From positions 1 through 25,959 of the forward strand of contig JACMQD010000093.1 in NCBI GenBank assembly GCA_014377155.1: a DNA stretch of 25,959 nt. Direction: 5' to 3'. This DNA is from Herminiimonas sp. GTDB lineage: Bacteria > Pseudomonadota > Gammaproteobacteria > Burkholderiales > Burkholderiaceae. The notes beneath the pieces are model-generated. The model was not told where the DNA came from, did no database searches, and worked only from the letters and a program-made list of their open reading frames with translations. The position numbers and the translations under genes are program-made. How positions within the stretch are numbered: position 1 is the stretch's first letter; each line of letters begins with the position of its first letter. Below are positions 8,449-15,983 of the stretch, piece after piece.

Positions 8449-8778
8449 GTGATCGAAAATCTGGACATGCAAAACATGCGGCTGGCAGCGACCCAAGCCA
8501 GCACTTTGTTGAAAGCACTGGCCAATCCGGACCGGCTTCTGTTGCTGTGCCAACTTAGCCAGGGTGAACAATGTGTGAGCGAGTTGGAAAAATTACTCGC
8601 CATCGTGCAGCCCACGCTTTCACAACAGCTCGGCGTGCTGCGGGAAGAACGTCTGGTCCGCACGCGGCGCGACGGCAAGCAGATCTTTTATAGCATCGCG
8701 AGCACAGAGGCGCTGGCGGTCATGCAAGTGCTGTACGACCAGTTCTGCAACCCGGGATCGGGAGAAAAAAATGATTGA
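8449..8778 (+). CDS. bigR: ArsR-family persulfide-responsive repressor (BigR/SqrR type)
   Basis: A 109-residue winged-helix regulator with the ArsR core: [21 protein letters not shown], then the recognition helix region [16 protein letters not shown] and the wing [10 protein letters not shown]. Counting from GTG, Cys34 (LLLLCQL) and Cys100 (DQFCNP) are 66 residues apart, the same spacing as the persulfide-sensing Cys pair of BigR and SqrR. An extra Cys42 (GEQCVSEL) is present. The start is uncertain: the GTG at 8449 has a weak GGAA upstream, while ATGs at 8467 and 8476 lack good Shine-Dalgarno sequences. Its stop overlaps the next ORF by 8 bases. It probably represses itself, the transporters and the divergent dioxygenase. 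Confidence 0.88.
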   Translation: MIENLDMQNMRLAATQASTLLKALANPDRLLLLCQLSQGEQCVSELEKLLAIVQPTLSQQLGVLREERLVRTRRDGKQIFYSIASTEALAVMQVLYDQFCNPGSGEKND

Positions 8779-9199
8779 CTGGATCAATTTTACGCCGTGG
8801 TCTTCGCTGGCCGGGGGGGTGCTGATCGGCCTTTCGACTGCGATATTTCTGCTATTTAATGGACGAATTGCGGGCATCAGTGGCATTGTCGGCGGCTTGC
8901 TGCGACCCGCCCGCGGCGACATCGGATGGCGAATCTTTTTCCTGCTTGGCCTGGTGTGTGCGCCGCTTGTCTATCGTATTGCGGCGCCGCTGCCCGTGGT
9001 GCGTGTCGATGCCGATGTAGCCTTGCTTGTCTTGGCGGGTTTGTTAGTTGGCTTCGGAACCCGCTACGGATCGGGTTGCACCAGCGGTCACGGCGTCAGT
9101 GGGCTGTCTCGTTTGTCGCTGCGGTCGATGGTTGCGACGGGATCTTTTATGCTGGCCGGTTTTGCAACGGTTTTTATCGTTCGTCATCTGATTGCTTGA
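8771..9199 (+). CDS. YeeE/YedE-family membrane protein, first half-transporter
   Basis: This 142-residue, strongly hydrophobic protein has about four transmembrane helices and the family signature [20 protein letters not shown], with a Cys likely to handle a sulfur group. Short YeeE/YedE proteins usually come in pairs (PmpA/PmpB type) and are thought to move thiosulfate or other sulfur species across the inner membrane (family knowledge). The ORF overlaps the end of the regulator gene by 8 bp, and a purine-rich GGGAG lies upstream of the ATG. The second half follows 22 bases downstream. Substrate and direction cannot be read from the sequence. Confidence 0.88.
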   Translation: MIDWINFTPWSSLAGGVLIGLSTAIFLLFNGRIAGISGIVGGLLRPARGDIGWRIFFLLGLVCAPLVYRIAAPLPVVRVDADVALLVLAGLLVGFGTRYGSGCTSGHGVSGLSRLSLRSMVATGSFMLAGFATVFIVRHLIA

Positions 9200-9221
9200 A
9201 TTACATTACAGGGAGAGCCGC

Positions 9222-9659
9222 GTGCAACTGCTGATGGCGTTAATAGCCGGGCTGATATTCGGACTCGGTTTGATTATTTCCGGCATGTCCGATCCCACCA
9301 AAGTAATTGGCTTTCTCGACATCGCCGGCACATGGGACCCGTCACTGGCCTTTGTGATGGGTGGCGCGATTCTGGTGGGCTTGTTCGCATTCCGGTTTGC
9401 GGCAACCCGCGCCAGTGCAATTTTGGGAGGGCCGATGCGAATGCCCATGTCGAAAAAAATTGACCGTCGATTGGTACTCGGCGGACTGATCTTTGGCGTA
9501 GGCTGGGGCTTGGCCGGGTATTGCCCTGGACCTGTGCTCGCTTCGCTCGCTACAGGTGGCAGCAAGCCGTGGATTTTTACGATCGCGATGTTCGCCGGAA
9601 TGGGAGTATTCGAAATCCAGGAACGGCTTTCCGGCTCTGCAGACAAGAAGACTGCTTAG
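9222..9659 (+). CDS. YeeE/YedE-family membrane protein, second half-transporter
   Basis: A hydrophobic protein of about 145 residues with four predicted membrane helices. The family motifs are LIISGMSDPTKVIGFLDI near the N-terminus and GVGWGLAGYCPGPVLASL near the C-terminus, the latter with a conserved Cys. I chose the GTG at 9222 because AGGGAG sits seven to eight bases upstream; the upstream TTG in the same frame would overlap the preceding gene, and ATG 9234 is too far from the Shine-Dalgarno. With the preceding gene it forms the two-protein YeeE/YedE system of the sulfide module. Confidence 0.88.
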   Translation: MQLLMALIAGLIFGLGLIISGMSDPTKVIGFLDIAGTWDPSLAFVMGGAILVGLFAFRFAATRASAILGGPMRMPMSKKIDRRLVLGGLIFGVGWGLAGYCPGPVLASLATGGSKPWIFTIAMFAGMGVFEIQERLSGSADKKTA

Positions 9660-9673
9660 GCGAAGGGCATCAC

Positions 9674-9748
9674 ATGCCGATGCAGTTGCCAGACCTGTCC
9701 GAATTAGAGCGCACACAAATGCAACTCGACTACCACCATGCTCACTAG
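9674..9748 (+). CDS. Possible 24-aa small ORF overlapping the TauE start
   Basis: An ATG at 9674, preceded by a purine-rich AGGCGAAGGGC, opens a 24-codon frame (MPMQLPDLSELERTQMQ, then LDYHHAH) that stops at 9746-9748, eleven bases into tauE. The TauE ATG itself has no visible Shine-Dalgarno, so reading this short frame could deliver ribosomes to it. The peptide has two His pairs or near-pairs at its end but no recognised family. It is either a leader/coupling ORF or chance. Confidence 0.3.
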   Translation: MPMQLPDLSELERTQMQLDYHHAH

Positions 9749-10538
9749 CGCCGGGCTGGGTCTCATCGTTGGCATCATCCTCGCCCTGACCGGCGCAGGG
9801 GGTGGCATTCTAGCGGTACCACTGCTGTTGTTCGGCGTCGGATTAAACGTAGCCGAAGCGGGGCCGATCGGGTTGCTAGCAGTAGGGGCTGCCGCCGCGC
9901 TCGGTGCCGCATTTGGTTTGCAAGCGCGCATCGTGCGTTACCGGGCTGCCGTTTTTATGGCAGGCGCTGGCGCGTTCTTATCGCCAATTGGCGTATGGCT
10001 GGCGCATCGCATCGACAATCACTGGCTAAGCATTATTTTTGCGATCGTCCTTCTATTCGTTGCATTCAAAACTTTCAGACAAGCCAAGAATCAGAAAGGC
10101 GATGAGGGGACGAGGTTGGGTGACGTGCCGCCTTGCCTCCGGGACGCCGATAGCGGTCGCTTTGTATGGACCACGCCGTGCGCGCGCGCGCTTGCATTAT
10201 CCGGCGCTGTCGCTGGCCTGCTGTCAGGACTGTTGGGTGTCGGCGGCGGATTCGTGATGGTGCCCGCATTGCATCGCTATACGGACTTGCCGACGAAATC
10301 CGTTGTCGCAACGTCGTTGACGGTAACCGCGATTTTGTCTATTGCCGGCGTCTTGCCCAACGCGCTTTCGGGAAACCTGAATTGGGGCATTGCGCTGCCT
10401 TTTTCGGCAGGGGCGCTTTCCGGTATGCTCGGTGGCCGATTGATTTCGTCGCGATTGGCGGGACCGCAGTTGCAACGAGGCTTTGCTGTCCTATCGGCGC
10501 TTGTTGCAGTGGCAATGATTGTGCGATCAGTCCTCTAA
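9738..10538 (+). CDS. TauE/SafE-family sulfite/sulfonate exporter
   Basis: A 266-residue inner-membrane protein with about eight helices and the duplicated family motif: LALTGAGGGILAVPLL in the first half and GLLGVGGGFVMVPAL in the second. A cytoplasmic loop of about 45 residues (around 115-160) divides the halves. Within the BigR/dioxygenase/YeeE module it most plausibly exports the sulfite produced from persulfide oxidation (inference from context and family). It is the last gene of the plus-strand operon. The ATG at 9738 lacks a clear ribosome-binding site; see the overlapping small ORF. Confidence 0.9.
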   Translation: MLTSAGLGLIVGIILALTGAGGGILAVPLLLFGVGLNVAEAGPIGLLAVGAAAALGAAFGLQARIVRYRAAVFMAGAGAFLSPIGVWLAHRIDNHWLSIIFAIVLLFVAFKTFRQAKNQKGDEGTRLGDVPPCLRDADSGRFVWTTPCARALALSGAVAGLLSGLLGVGGGFVMVPALHRYTDLPTKSVVATSLTVTAILSIAGVLPNALSGNLNWGIALPFSAGALSGMLGGRLISSRLAGPQLQRGFAVLSALVAVAMIVRSVL

Positions 10539-10626
10539 TTGAAGCATCCAGCACCACATCCAGAGGTCATCCGGTTCAAGCCTTAGATTACTATTCAGCG
10601 CGCGCACGTGCAGTCGAGCTGGTAGC

Positions 10627-10655
10627 AAAACGGGCGAGCGTCATCTCGCTCGCCC
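10627..10655 (-). terminator. Rho-independent terminator
   Basis: Perfect 9-bp arms GGGCGAGCG and CGCTCGCCC with a 6-base loop at 10632-10655. On the minus strand the hairpin is followed by GTTTTG, so it suits transcripts of the ECF/DUF305/YVTN operon and the cytochrome relic. It may also slow plus-strand readthrough from tauE, though no T-tract follows on that side. Confidence 0.7.
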
Positions 10656-10669
10656 TCATGGCGGGGCTA

Positions 10670-10828
10670 CTATGACAATACGTACCGGGCAAGGGCGATT
10701 GCCTCAGCGTCGCTCAGTTGTCCGAGCGGCGGCACGGGTACCGGCCCCCATTTTCCGGCGCCACCCGCGCGGATATTGCGGGCAAGCTGGCTGACTGCGT
10801 CTTCTATGCCAGCATATTTCACGATCAC
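10670..10828 (-). pseudogene. C-terminal relic of a class I cytochrome c (c551/c552-like)
   Basis: Translated on the minus strand, about 50 residues read IVKYAGIEDAVSQLARNIR, then GAGKWGPVPVPP and LSDAEAIALARYVLS, followed by two stops. This matches the C-terminal half of Pseudomonas-type cytochrome c551, including the Met-containing loop area (WGPxPMPP in the family; here VPVPP, so the axial Met is replaced by Val). The haem-binding CxxCH half is absent, and an in-frame TAG lies about 50 bases upstream. The remaining piece abuts the stop of the YVTN gene. It is too short for a haem protein and is best read as a deletion relic. Confidence 0.7.
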
Positions 10829-10876
10829 CTTTTTGAATGACCGTGATTTGCTCGGCGAGATTCGTAAGGCGCTTAA

Positions 10877-12274
10877 CTAGAGACTGTGGCTGACGAGCAC
10901 CGCCTTGGCGGCATCGGCTGGCGCGTCCCCTTCCATGACGACGATTCTGCTTGGCATTGCCTGTTTGTCCGACAGCGTCGTCGTGACTTCGCGTAGCGGT
11001 CCGATCGCCGTGCCGTTGGCGCCGCCCATCGGATTGGTCTTGAAGCTGGCCACGGGCGCTTTTTGACCCGTCACGTAGACGTTGTAGACCGTTTGCGGCT
11101 TGAGCTTGAACAGCGATACTTCCAGCGCATCGACGACACCCAGATTGCGCGACACGACGAATCCCTTGGCGTCGCCGGCGACCGCCTTTAGCGCGATATT
11201 GATCGGTTCGCTGTTGCCGCGGGCAGTGAGATTTGCCATGCCATCGCCTTCAGGCACGGCTGTCGACACATACACCAGTGCCTGCGGCGCTTGTCCGACC
11301 GGTGCGCGGGCGATGACCTTGTTGCTGCCGGTGTCGATCACGTCAACAGCGTCGCCGTTTTCCAGACCGACGTAGACGCGGCTACTGTCATCCGAGGTCC
11401 AGACGCCGTGGGGTAGCGCGCCGGTCGGAATCGTCGCCATCAGCTTGGGTGTGTCGTCGGTGGTGTAGACCTTGACGGCGTTTTCGCCACCGATCGTAAC
11501 GTACGCCAGGGTGCTTGCGCCTACCTTGGCGAACGCCAGATGATTGGTAATCATGCCGGTATCGAAGACCCCTTTCACTTCAAGCTTGTCGGTGTCGATG
11601 CGGGTTACCTTACCGACGTCCTTGTGCGTCATCCATACTTCCTTGAAATCCGGCGTGAACTGCAGGAATGGCGAAAAGGGGCTGACGACCTTGATCTGTT
11701 TGATGACCTTGTGTGATTTCACATCGATAATATCGACCAGCGGGTTGAAGCTGGATACGACGAATGCTAGTTTGCCGTTCGGATGGAATAGTACCATCCC
11801 GGGACCCGCGGTCGTATCGATGCGGCGCACTTCCTTGTAGGTCGCCGGGTCGATGACCGAGATATAATTTTCGCCGCGCACCACCGCCCAGACTTCCTTT
11901 CCGTCGGCGGTGAAAAAGCCTTCGTGCGGCGAGCGGCCGATGTAGGTTACTCCCTTGACCTTGTTGGTCGCCGTGTCGATGAAGGTCACCGAATTGGAGC
12001 CGTTGGCAATCGCGATCAAGGTCTGGTGATCCGGCGAGAAGCCGAGTCCGTGGACATTGTTTTCACCCTTGTACAGGGGTGACAAGACATCGGGGCGCTG
12101 ATTGCCGAGCTTGATTTGCCCCAGCAATGTATTCGTGACAGGATTGATGACGGATACCGTATTGCTGTTCTGGTCGGCGGTATAGACGCGATCTCGGGGG
12201 TCGGGGGCGGCGCTGGCCGATTGGGCGAACGCGACACTGATGGTCAACGCGCAGAGGAGCGGTGAGTTTTTCAT
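10877..12274 (-). CDS. Periplasmic YVTN-type beta-propeller protein (YncE-like)
   Basis: A 465-residue secreted protein. Residues 1-22 form a signal peptide (MKNSPLLCALTISVAFAQ, then ASA-A). The body has repeated blades of the form VSVINPVTNTLLGQI, VTFIDTATNKVKG, ISVIDPATYKEVRRI and VDVIDTGSNKVIA, as in YncE and NHL/YVTN surface proteins. The last ~110 residues form a separate beta-rich domain (VSLFKLKPQTVYNVYVTG). Such propellers bind proteins, DNA or ligands; no catalytic site is evident. The ATG at 12274 gives a clean signal peptide; the frame open further upstream lies inside the preceding gene. It starts 26 bases after the DUF305 gene and is probably co-transcribed with the ECF sigma operon. 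Confidence 0.88.
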   Translation of the reverse strand: MKNSPLLCALTISVAFAQSASAAPDPRDRVYTADQNSNTVSVINPVTNTLLGQIKLGNQRPDVLSPLYKGENNVHGLGFSPDHQTLIAIANGSNSVTFIDTATNKVKGVTYIGRSPHEGFFTADGKEVWAVVRGENYISVIDPATYKEVRRIDTTAGPGMVLFHPNGKLAFVVSSFNPLVDIIDVKSHKVIKQIKVVSPFSPFLQFTPDFKEVWMTHKDVGKVTRIDTDKLEVKGVFDTGMITNHLAFAKVGASTLAYVTIGGENAVKVYTTDDTPKLMATIPTGALPHGVWTSDDSSRVYVGLENGDAVDVIDTGSNKVIARAPVGQAPQALVYVSTAVPEGDGMANLTARGNSEPINIALKAVAGDAKGFVVSRNLGVVDALEVSLFKLKPQTVYNVYVTGQKAPVASFKTNPMGGANGTAIGPLREVTTTLSDKQAMPSRIVVMEGDAPADAAKAVLVSHSL

Positions 12275-12300
12275 ATGAGAATTTTTCAGAGTAAAGTTGA

Positions 12301-12774
12301 TTATTTGGATAGAGGCGGCATGGCTGAATGTCGCGTCTGGTAGCGCATCAGCCATGCCTGCATAAGCTTGATTTCATTCTGTTGTTCGGTCAGGATGCCT
12401 TGCGCGAGATTTTGCAATTCGGGGTCTTTGTTGTAGAGCAAAAGCGCCTTGGCCATGTCGATGGCGCCCTGATGATGGGGGATCATCATCGTGACGAAAT
12501 CATGTTCAGCCACGCCGCTCATCGGCGCACGCTGCATGCCGTCGTCCATCACGGCCATGGCATCGTTCATCAACACGGAAAACGGCTTGGCGGTACTGGC
12601 AACGAACGACGGCGGCGGCGATTTTTGCGGCGCTGCCGCATGGTGATGCGGATGCATATCCTGTGCAAGGGCTGGCACGCCCGCGATGCTGAGCGAGCAG
12701 GCGATGCTGGCAACGAGCAATCGGCCCAGACGGGTCCAACGATGCGGCGCGGGTCTCAATGCGAATAAATTCAT
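12301..12774 (-). CDS. Secreted DUF305 protein
   Basis: A 157-residue protein with a signal peptide ending near VPALAQ, a His/Pro-rich start to the mature chain (DMHPHHHAAAP) and one DUF305 domain. The hallmark MMIPHHQGAIDMAK is present, followed by the helical repeat that usually ends EIKLMQAWL. DUF305 proteins are ferritin-like helical bundles; some, such as cyanobacterial CopM, bind copper in the periplasm (family knowledge). Its ATG overlaps the TGA of the anti-sigma gene, so it is a direct member of the sigma-factor operon and likely its effector. The metal is not determinable here. Confidence 0.88.
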   Translation of the reverse strand: MNLFALRPAPHRWTRLGRLLVASIACSLSIAGVPALAQDMHPHHHAAAPQKSPPPSFVASTAKPFSVLMNDAMAVMDDGMQRAPMSGVAEHDFVTMMIPHHQGAIDMAKALLLYNKDPELQNLAQGILTEQQNEIKLMQAWLMRYQTRHSAMPPLSK

Positions 12775-13565
12775 GAAGGTTTTTCCAGTTGTTCGTAGAC
12801 AGTCGTGGCAATGCGCGCCAAATCGCCTTTATTGATGCCGGCAGACAGTGCATAACCGAATTTGCCATCAATCCAGTAAAACACGTTAACCGGGCCTTCC
12901 TGCGCGAACTTGAAACCGGTGTCCTTGTTATGCGCCTGTTCGGTCGATACATACAAGGTCAGGCGCTGCCCGGTCGCATCGTGATACATGAACTGCGCCA
13001 CCGGCCCGCTCTGGCCCGGCAGCAGACGCCCGCCAATTAATTCATAACCGAGCTTGCCGAGTTTGGGTGGGCGGATCTGCGTACCGATTCGCTTCGACAG
13101 CCAAGCGACCAGCTGGTCTTCCTGATCCGCGCCGATTTCGACCGGACGTTTTACGTCCGGACTGAACACGACATGCGCAATCGCGGCCTGCCGTGCAAGG
13201 CTGGCAGATTGCTGTGCTGTCGCAGGCATGGTATCGGCGTTACGCGCAAGTTGAGCGTCGTACTGTCCATGCAGGGCCCAGCCTGCACTGCCGCTGACTA
13301 CGACAATCACCACACCGGCTGCCAGGCGCTGCAGTACCCAGCTGTTACTGCGCGGCTGTGCCGATAGACGGGCTGGAACCGGTTCATCCAGGACCGGATT
13401 AAAAAGTGCACGCAAGCTTGCATTTTGTGCGCGAAACGCATTTACGCGCGCCAGTTCGTCAGGCCGCGATGCGAGATAGACTTCGATCTCCGCGCAGCGC
13501 GCAGTTGGTAGCAACCCATCGATATAGGCATGCAGATCAGATTCTGTAACAGGCATATGCGTCAT
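12771..13565 (-). CDS. Membrane-bound anti-sigma factor
   Basis: A 264-residue single-pass protein. The N-terminal ~45 residues carry the anti-sigma start motif ESDLHAYIDGLLP, followed by RPDELARVNAFRAQ. A transmembrane helix lies at about residues 88-108 (LAAGVVIVVVSGSAGWAL). The ~155-residue periplasmic domain ends in VYEQLEKPS. It would hold the adjacent ECF sigma factor at the membrane until a periplasmic signal releases it. The zinc-binding HxxxCxxC motif of ZAS anti-sigmas is not present. Its start overlaps the sigma gene stop (ATGA) and its stop overlaps the DUF305 start (ATGA), so stoichiometry is probably set by translational coupling. Confidence 0.88.
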   Translation of the reverse strand: MTHMPVTESDLHAYIDGLLPTARCAEIEVYLASRPDELARVNAFRAQNASLRALFNPVLDEPVPARLSAQPRSNSWVLQRLAAGVVIVVVSGSAGWALHGQYDAQLARNADTMPATAQQSASLARQAAIAHVVFSPDVKRPVEIGADQEDQLVAWLSKRIGTQIRPPKLGKLGYELIGGRLLPGQSGPVAQFMYHDATGQRLTLYVSTEQAHNKDTGFKFAQEGPVNVFYWIDGKFGYALSAGINKGDLARIATTVYEQLEKPS

Positions 13566-14068
13566 TTCACGACCTTTAACGGAGAAGCGACGGTGCGTCC
13601 TACCATCACTGCATGCAATTTTTCTCGTGCGCGCGACAAGCGCGACATGACGGTACCGACAGGAATGCCCAGACTCGCCGCGACTTCTTCATAAGTCATT
13701 TCTTCTAACGCAACCATGAGCAAGATTTCACGCTGTTCGGTCGGTAGCTGATGTAATGCATATTCCATATCGCGTATTTCCAGTCGATCGTTCTGCGACT
13801 GTTTGACATGCGGCAGCGGCGTCTGATCGTCCAATTCCTCGGTTAACAGAGACGGCTTGCGGATGCGGTCGACGAACATGTTGTGCATGATTCCGAATAG
13901 CCACGCACGCATATTGCTGTCGTGGTGGAACGAGGCCAGTTTGTGCCATCCTCGCTCCAGCGTATCCTGCACCAAGTCATCCGCATCAGTGCGATTGCCG
14001 ATCAGCGCCCGTGCATATCGGCGCAGGCGGGGAATGCAGGCTATTAACTGTGCGCTTGCGTCTTGCAT
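13562..14068 (-). CDS. ECF-family RNA polymerase sigma factor
   Basis: A 168-residue sigma-70-family factor. Region 2 includes RYARALIGNRTDADDLVQDTLERGW and RAWLFGIMHNMFVDRIRK (-10 recognition and melting). After a short linker, region 4 has LHQLPTEQREILLMVALEEMTYEEVAASLGIPVGTVMSRLSRAREKL, the helix-turn-helix for the -35. It heads a four-gene operon with its anti-sigma factor, a DUF305 protein and a YVTN propeller. Such factors usually drive their own promoter, but I could not find a convincing ECF-type promoter in the 231 bases upstream. The stimulus is unknown; the secreted DUF305 partner hints at metal or redox stress. Confidence 0.92.
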   Translation of the reverse strand: MQDASAQLIACIPRLRRYARALIGNRTDADDLVQDTLERGWHKLASFHHDSNMRAWLFGIMHNMFVDRIRKPSLLTEELDDQTPLPHVKQSQNDRLEIRDMEYALHQLPTEQREILLMVALEEMTYEEVAASLGIPVGTVMSRLSRAREKLHAVMVGRTVASPLKVVK

Positions 14069-14299
14069 GAATGTACCGTCAGTTTGATCAAAGAGATCTC
14101 AACTATTTTTAAAGGGATGCGAGAATTTGTGATCGCACTCTGCCAATGATGCTGCGAGAAATAATTGTTCCATGCTGATGGCCTCGATAGGTCGATTGCG
14201 TATCCTTACATGAAGGTATACGTGTTGCGCTGTGGCCTATTCCATTTCTTTTAAAATATTTTTTGCATCGTGTTCCGATGACGATTCCTGTTGGGCAAA
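14069..14299. other. Intergenic region upstream of the ECF sigma gene
   Basis: About 230 AT-richer bases between the YeiH stop and the ECF sigma start, both on the minus strand. GGAAC boxes occur on the minus strand at 14167-14171 and 14272-14276, but neither has a matching ECF -10 at the right spacing. No gene or strong terminator is seen. Confidence 0.5.
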
Positions 14300-15394
14300 T
14301 TACCCCATCGACAATAGGACAACCCGATTGATTACCGCACCTCCACCGATCAACCAGCAAAACAGAAACGATGCCAGGATAAGCGGTTTGGGTCCCGCAC
14401 GCCGGATAGCCGACAGATGCGTGCTTAAGCCAAGTGCGGCCATCGCCATTGCGAGCAGCAGCGTGTCAAACTGCGTAACTGCGGAAATCACCTGACGCGG
14501 CAGTATCGACAAGGAATTGATTCCGACGACGCCAACGAAGGCAAAAGCAAACCAGGGAATCGCCAGGCGCGGCTTCGGCATGGCCGACCCAGCGTTGGCG
14601 CCAACCTGCCGGCCCATATACACCGACAACAGGATGAGAAATGGCGCCAGCATCATCACCCGCACCATTTTCGCAATGATTGCAGCATTTGCCGCGTCTT
14701 GATTGATCGATTTGGCAGCCGCCACGACTTGCGCCACTTCATGCACAGTCGAGCCAATGTAGATACCAAAGTCAGCAGCCGAACTGCCCAAAATGTTCCA
14801 TTGCTGATTCAACTCATACAACATCGGATAGAGAAAAATGGCAATGCTGCCGAATACGACCACCGTCGAAACGGCGACCGTGACTTGCTCGGATTTCGCC
14901 CGTACGACCGGTTCAGCGGCCATCACCGCGGCTGCGCCACAGATCGCACTACCCGCACCAATCAATATCGCCGTGTTGCGGTCGAGCTTCAAGAGCCGGG
15001 TGCCGAGGACGATCGATAGCGCAAATGTCGACCCTAGCACCAGTGCATCGATTACCACACCCGGCAAACCGACTTGGCCGACATCCTGAAACGTCAGTCG
15101 CAAGCCATAGAGGACGATGCCGAGACGTAACAGGCTTTGTCGGGAAACCTGCACGCCTGGGCCGCAGATTGCTGCCAAGCGTGGAAATACCGTATTGCCC
15201 ACAATGGTGCCGAGCACAATCGCCAAAGTCAGAGTGCTTAACCCATGATCTTGCAACCAAGACAGTTGCGCCAGCATGATCGCGCATGCTGCGATCAGCG
15301 CGCTAAGCACTAGACCTGGCAGCAAACGCCGGGCCGAGGCACGCACTATGGTCGTTGGAAAGAAGGGGAACGGTGTGCTATCGGAAGGGTTCAT
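14300..15394 (-). CDS. YeiH/UPF0324-family membrane protein
   Basis: A 364-residue protein with about ten transmembrane helices and family landmarks: LAIVLGTIVGNT, SLLRLGIVLYGLRLTF, LIGAGSAICGAAAVMA, DFGIYIGSTVHEVAQVVAA and a C-terminal LGLSTHLSAIRRAG. The function of the family is poorly defined; relatives have been proposed to move sulfate, sulfite or other small anions. I used ATG 15394, which begins the charged N-terminus before helix 1; the in-frame TTG at 15427 adds 11 unsupported residues. No good Shine-Dalgarno is visible; curiously the complementary strand carries AGGAGG there. The LysR gene that often accompanies yeiH is absent from the window. Confidence 0.9.
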   Translation of the reverse strand: MNPSDSTPFPFFPTTIVRASARRLLPGLVLSALIAACAIMLAQLSWLQDHGLSTLTLAIVLGTIVGNTVFPRLAAICGPGVQVSRQSLLRLGIVLYGLRLTFQDVGQVGLPGVVIDALVLGSTFALSIVLGTRLLKLDRNTAILIGAGSAICGAAAVMAAEPVVRAKSEQVTVAVSTVVVFGSIAIFLYPMLYELNQQWNILGSSAADFGIYIGSTVHEVAQVVAAAKSINQDAANAAIIAKMVRVMMLAPFLILLSVYMGRQVGANAGSAMPKPRLAIPWFAFAFVGVVGINSLSILPRQVISAVTQFDTLLLAMAMAALGLSTHLSAIRRAGPKPLILASFLFCWLIGGGAVINRVVLLSMG

Positions 15395-15535
15395 GTGGGT
15401 CTCAGGAGGTCGGTTTGATCCGAACAAGACTCAGTGTGAAGCGTAAACCGGAAACAATAAAACGAATTAATAAGCTGTTATCTACCTGCTATTCGGGTTA
15501 ATTGACTAGGCTTGCCCTGATGCGAGCTATCTACC

Positions 15536-15692
15536 ACTATCGCTGACACCGACCATGGCAGCACAACGGCCGCCGGTCAGGCAATCGCCCTGTCTCAGCG
15601 CGCTGCAAGCACTGCCTTCAACAAAATGGAAGGTGAACTGCGCCGGGTTCGAACCGATCCCCAAGAGCTGGACACGACCCTGGAAGCCTCAT
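15536..15692 (+). pseudogene. Unrecognised truncated open frame before the IS relic
   Basis: An open frame of about 55 codons reads IADTDHGSTTAAGQAIALSQ, then RAASTAFNKMEGELRRVR and ends in a TGA right at the start of the IS-like reading frame. It has no start codon other than an internal ATG and no Shine-Dalgarno. The last ~15 codons fall in IS-end-like sequence. It could be a gene fragment interrupted by the insertion element, or chance. I do not recognise a family. Confidence 0.25.
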
Positions 15693-15825
15693 GAGAATGG
15701 TCGATGTCAGACTCAAACGGAAGGTAATCCGAGAATGCCGTTCGGGCAAGGGAGGCTACAAACTACTCGGGGCTGGGTACGATATCGCTGACCGTCTCGT
15801 CAGGAGATTGATCGGGCATATCAGC
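15652..15825 (+). mobile_element. Relic of an IS3-family (IS150-like) element: left end and start of orfA
   Basis: The sequence CCCCAAGAGCTGGACA (15659-15674) resembles the terminal inverted repeat of IS150-group elements and lies just before an ATG at 15691. The frame from there reads VRLKRKVIRECRSGKGGYKL, then GAGYDIADRLVRRLIGH, which matches the N-terminal helix-turn-helix of IS150-type OrfA. After about 45 residues the similarity stops and the frame drifts into unrelated residues. No orfB or right end is visible, so this is a truncated relic. Confidence 0.5.
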
Positions 15826-15983
15826 ACCATCGAACAGCGACGCGCGCGCGTGATGGCAATGAAGTCGCCTTTGCGCGCAAGGAAGTGTCGCCCTACGATT
15901 CGCGATCTCGGGGTGGCAGCTACTAACTTCCACAATTGCACGTTCGCTGAATCGCTAGCGCACCGAACGATCGTGATTGATGG

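Noticed and set aside
8355..8678. Upstream extension of the persulfide dioxygenase reading frame
   Set aside because: It runs antisense through the bigR gene and the promoter palindrome; the ATG at 8354 has a strong ribosome-binding site and starts the conserved domain.
14167..14276. GGAAC boxes as ECF sigma -35 elements upstream of the sigma gene
   Set aside because: Neither box has a recognisable ECF -10 16-17 bases downstream, so autoregulation cannot be supported from sequence.
15641..15662. A GGGTTCGAACC string resembling a tRNA T-arm
   Set aside because: The five bases either side of the TTCGAAC loop do not pair, and no anticodon or acceptor arm is found at the right distance.
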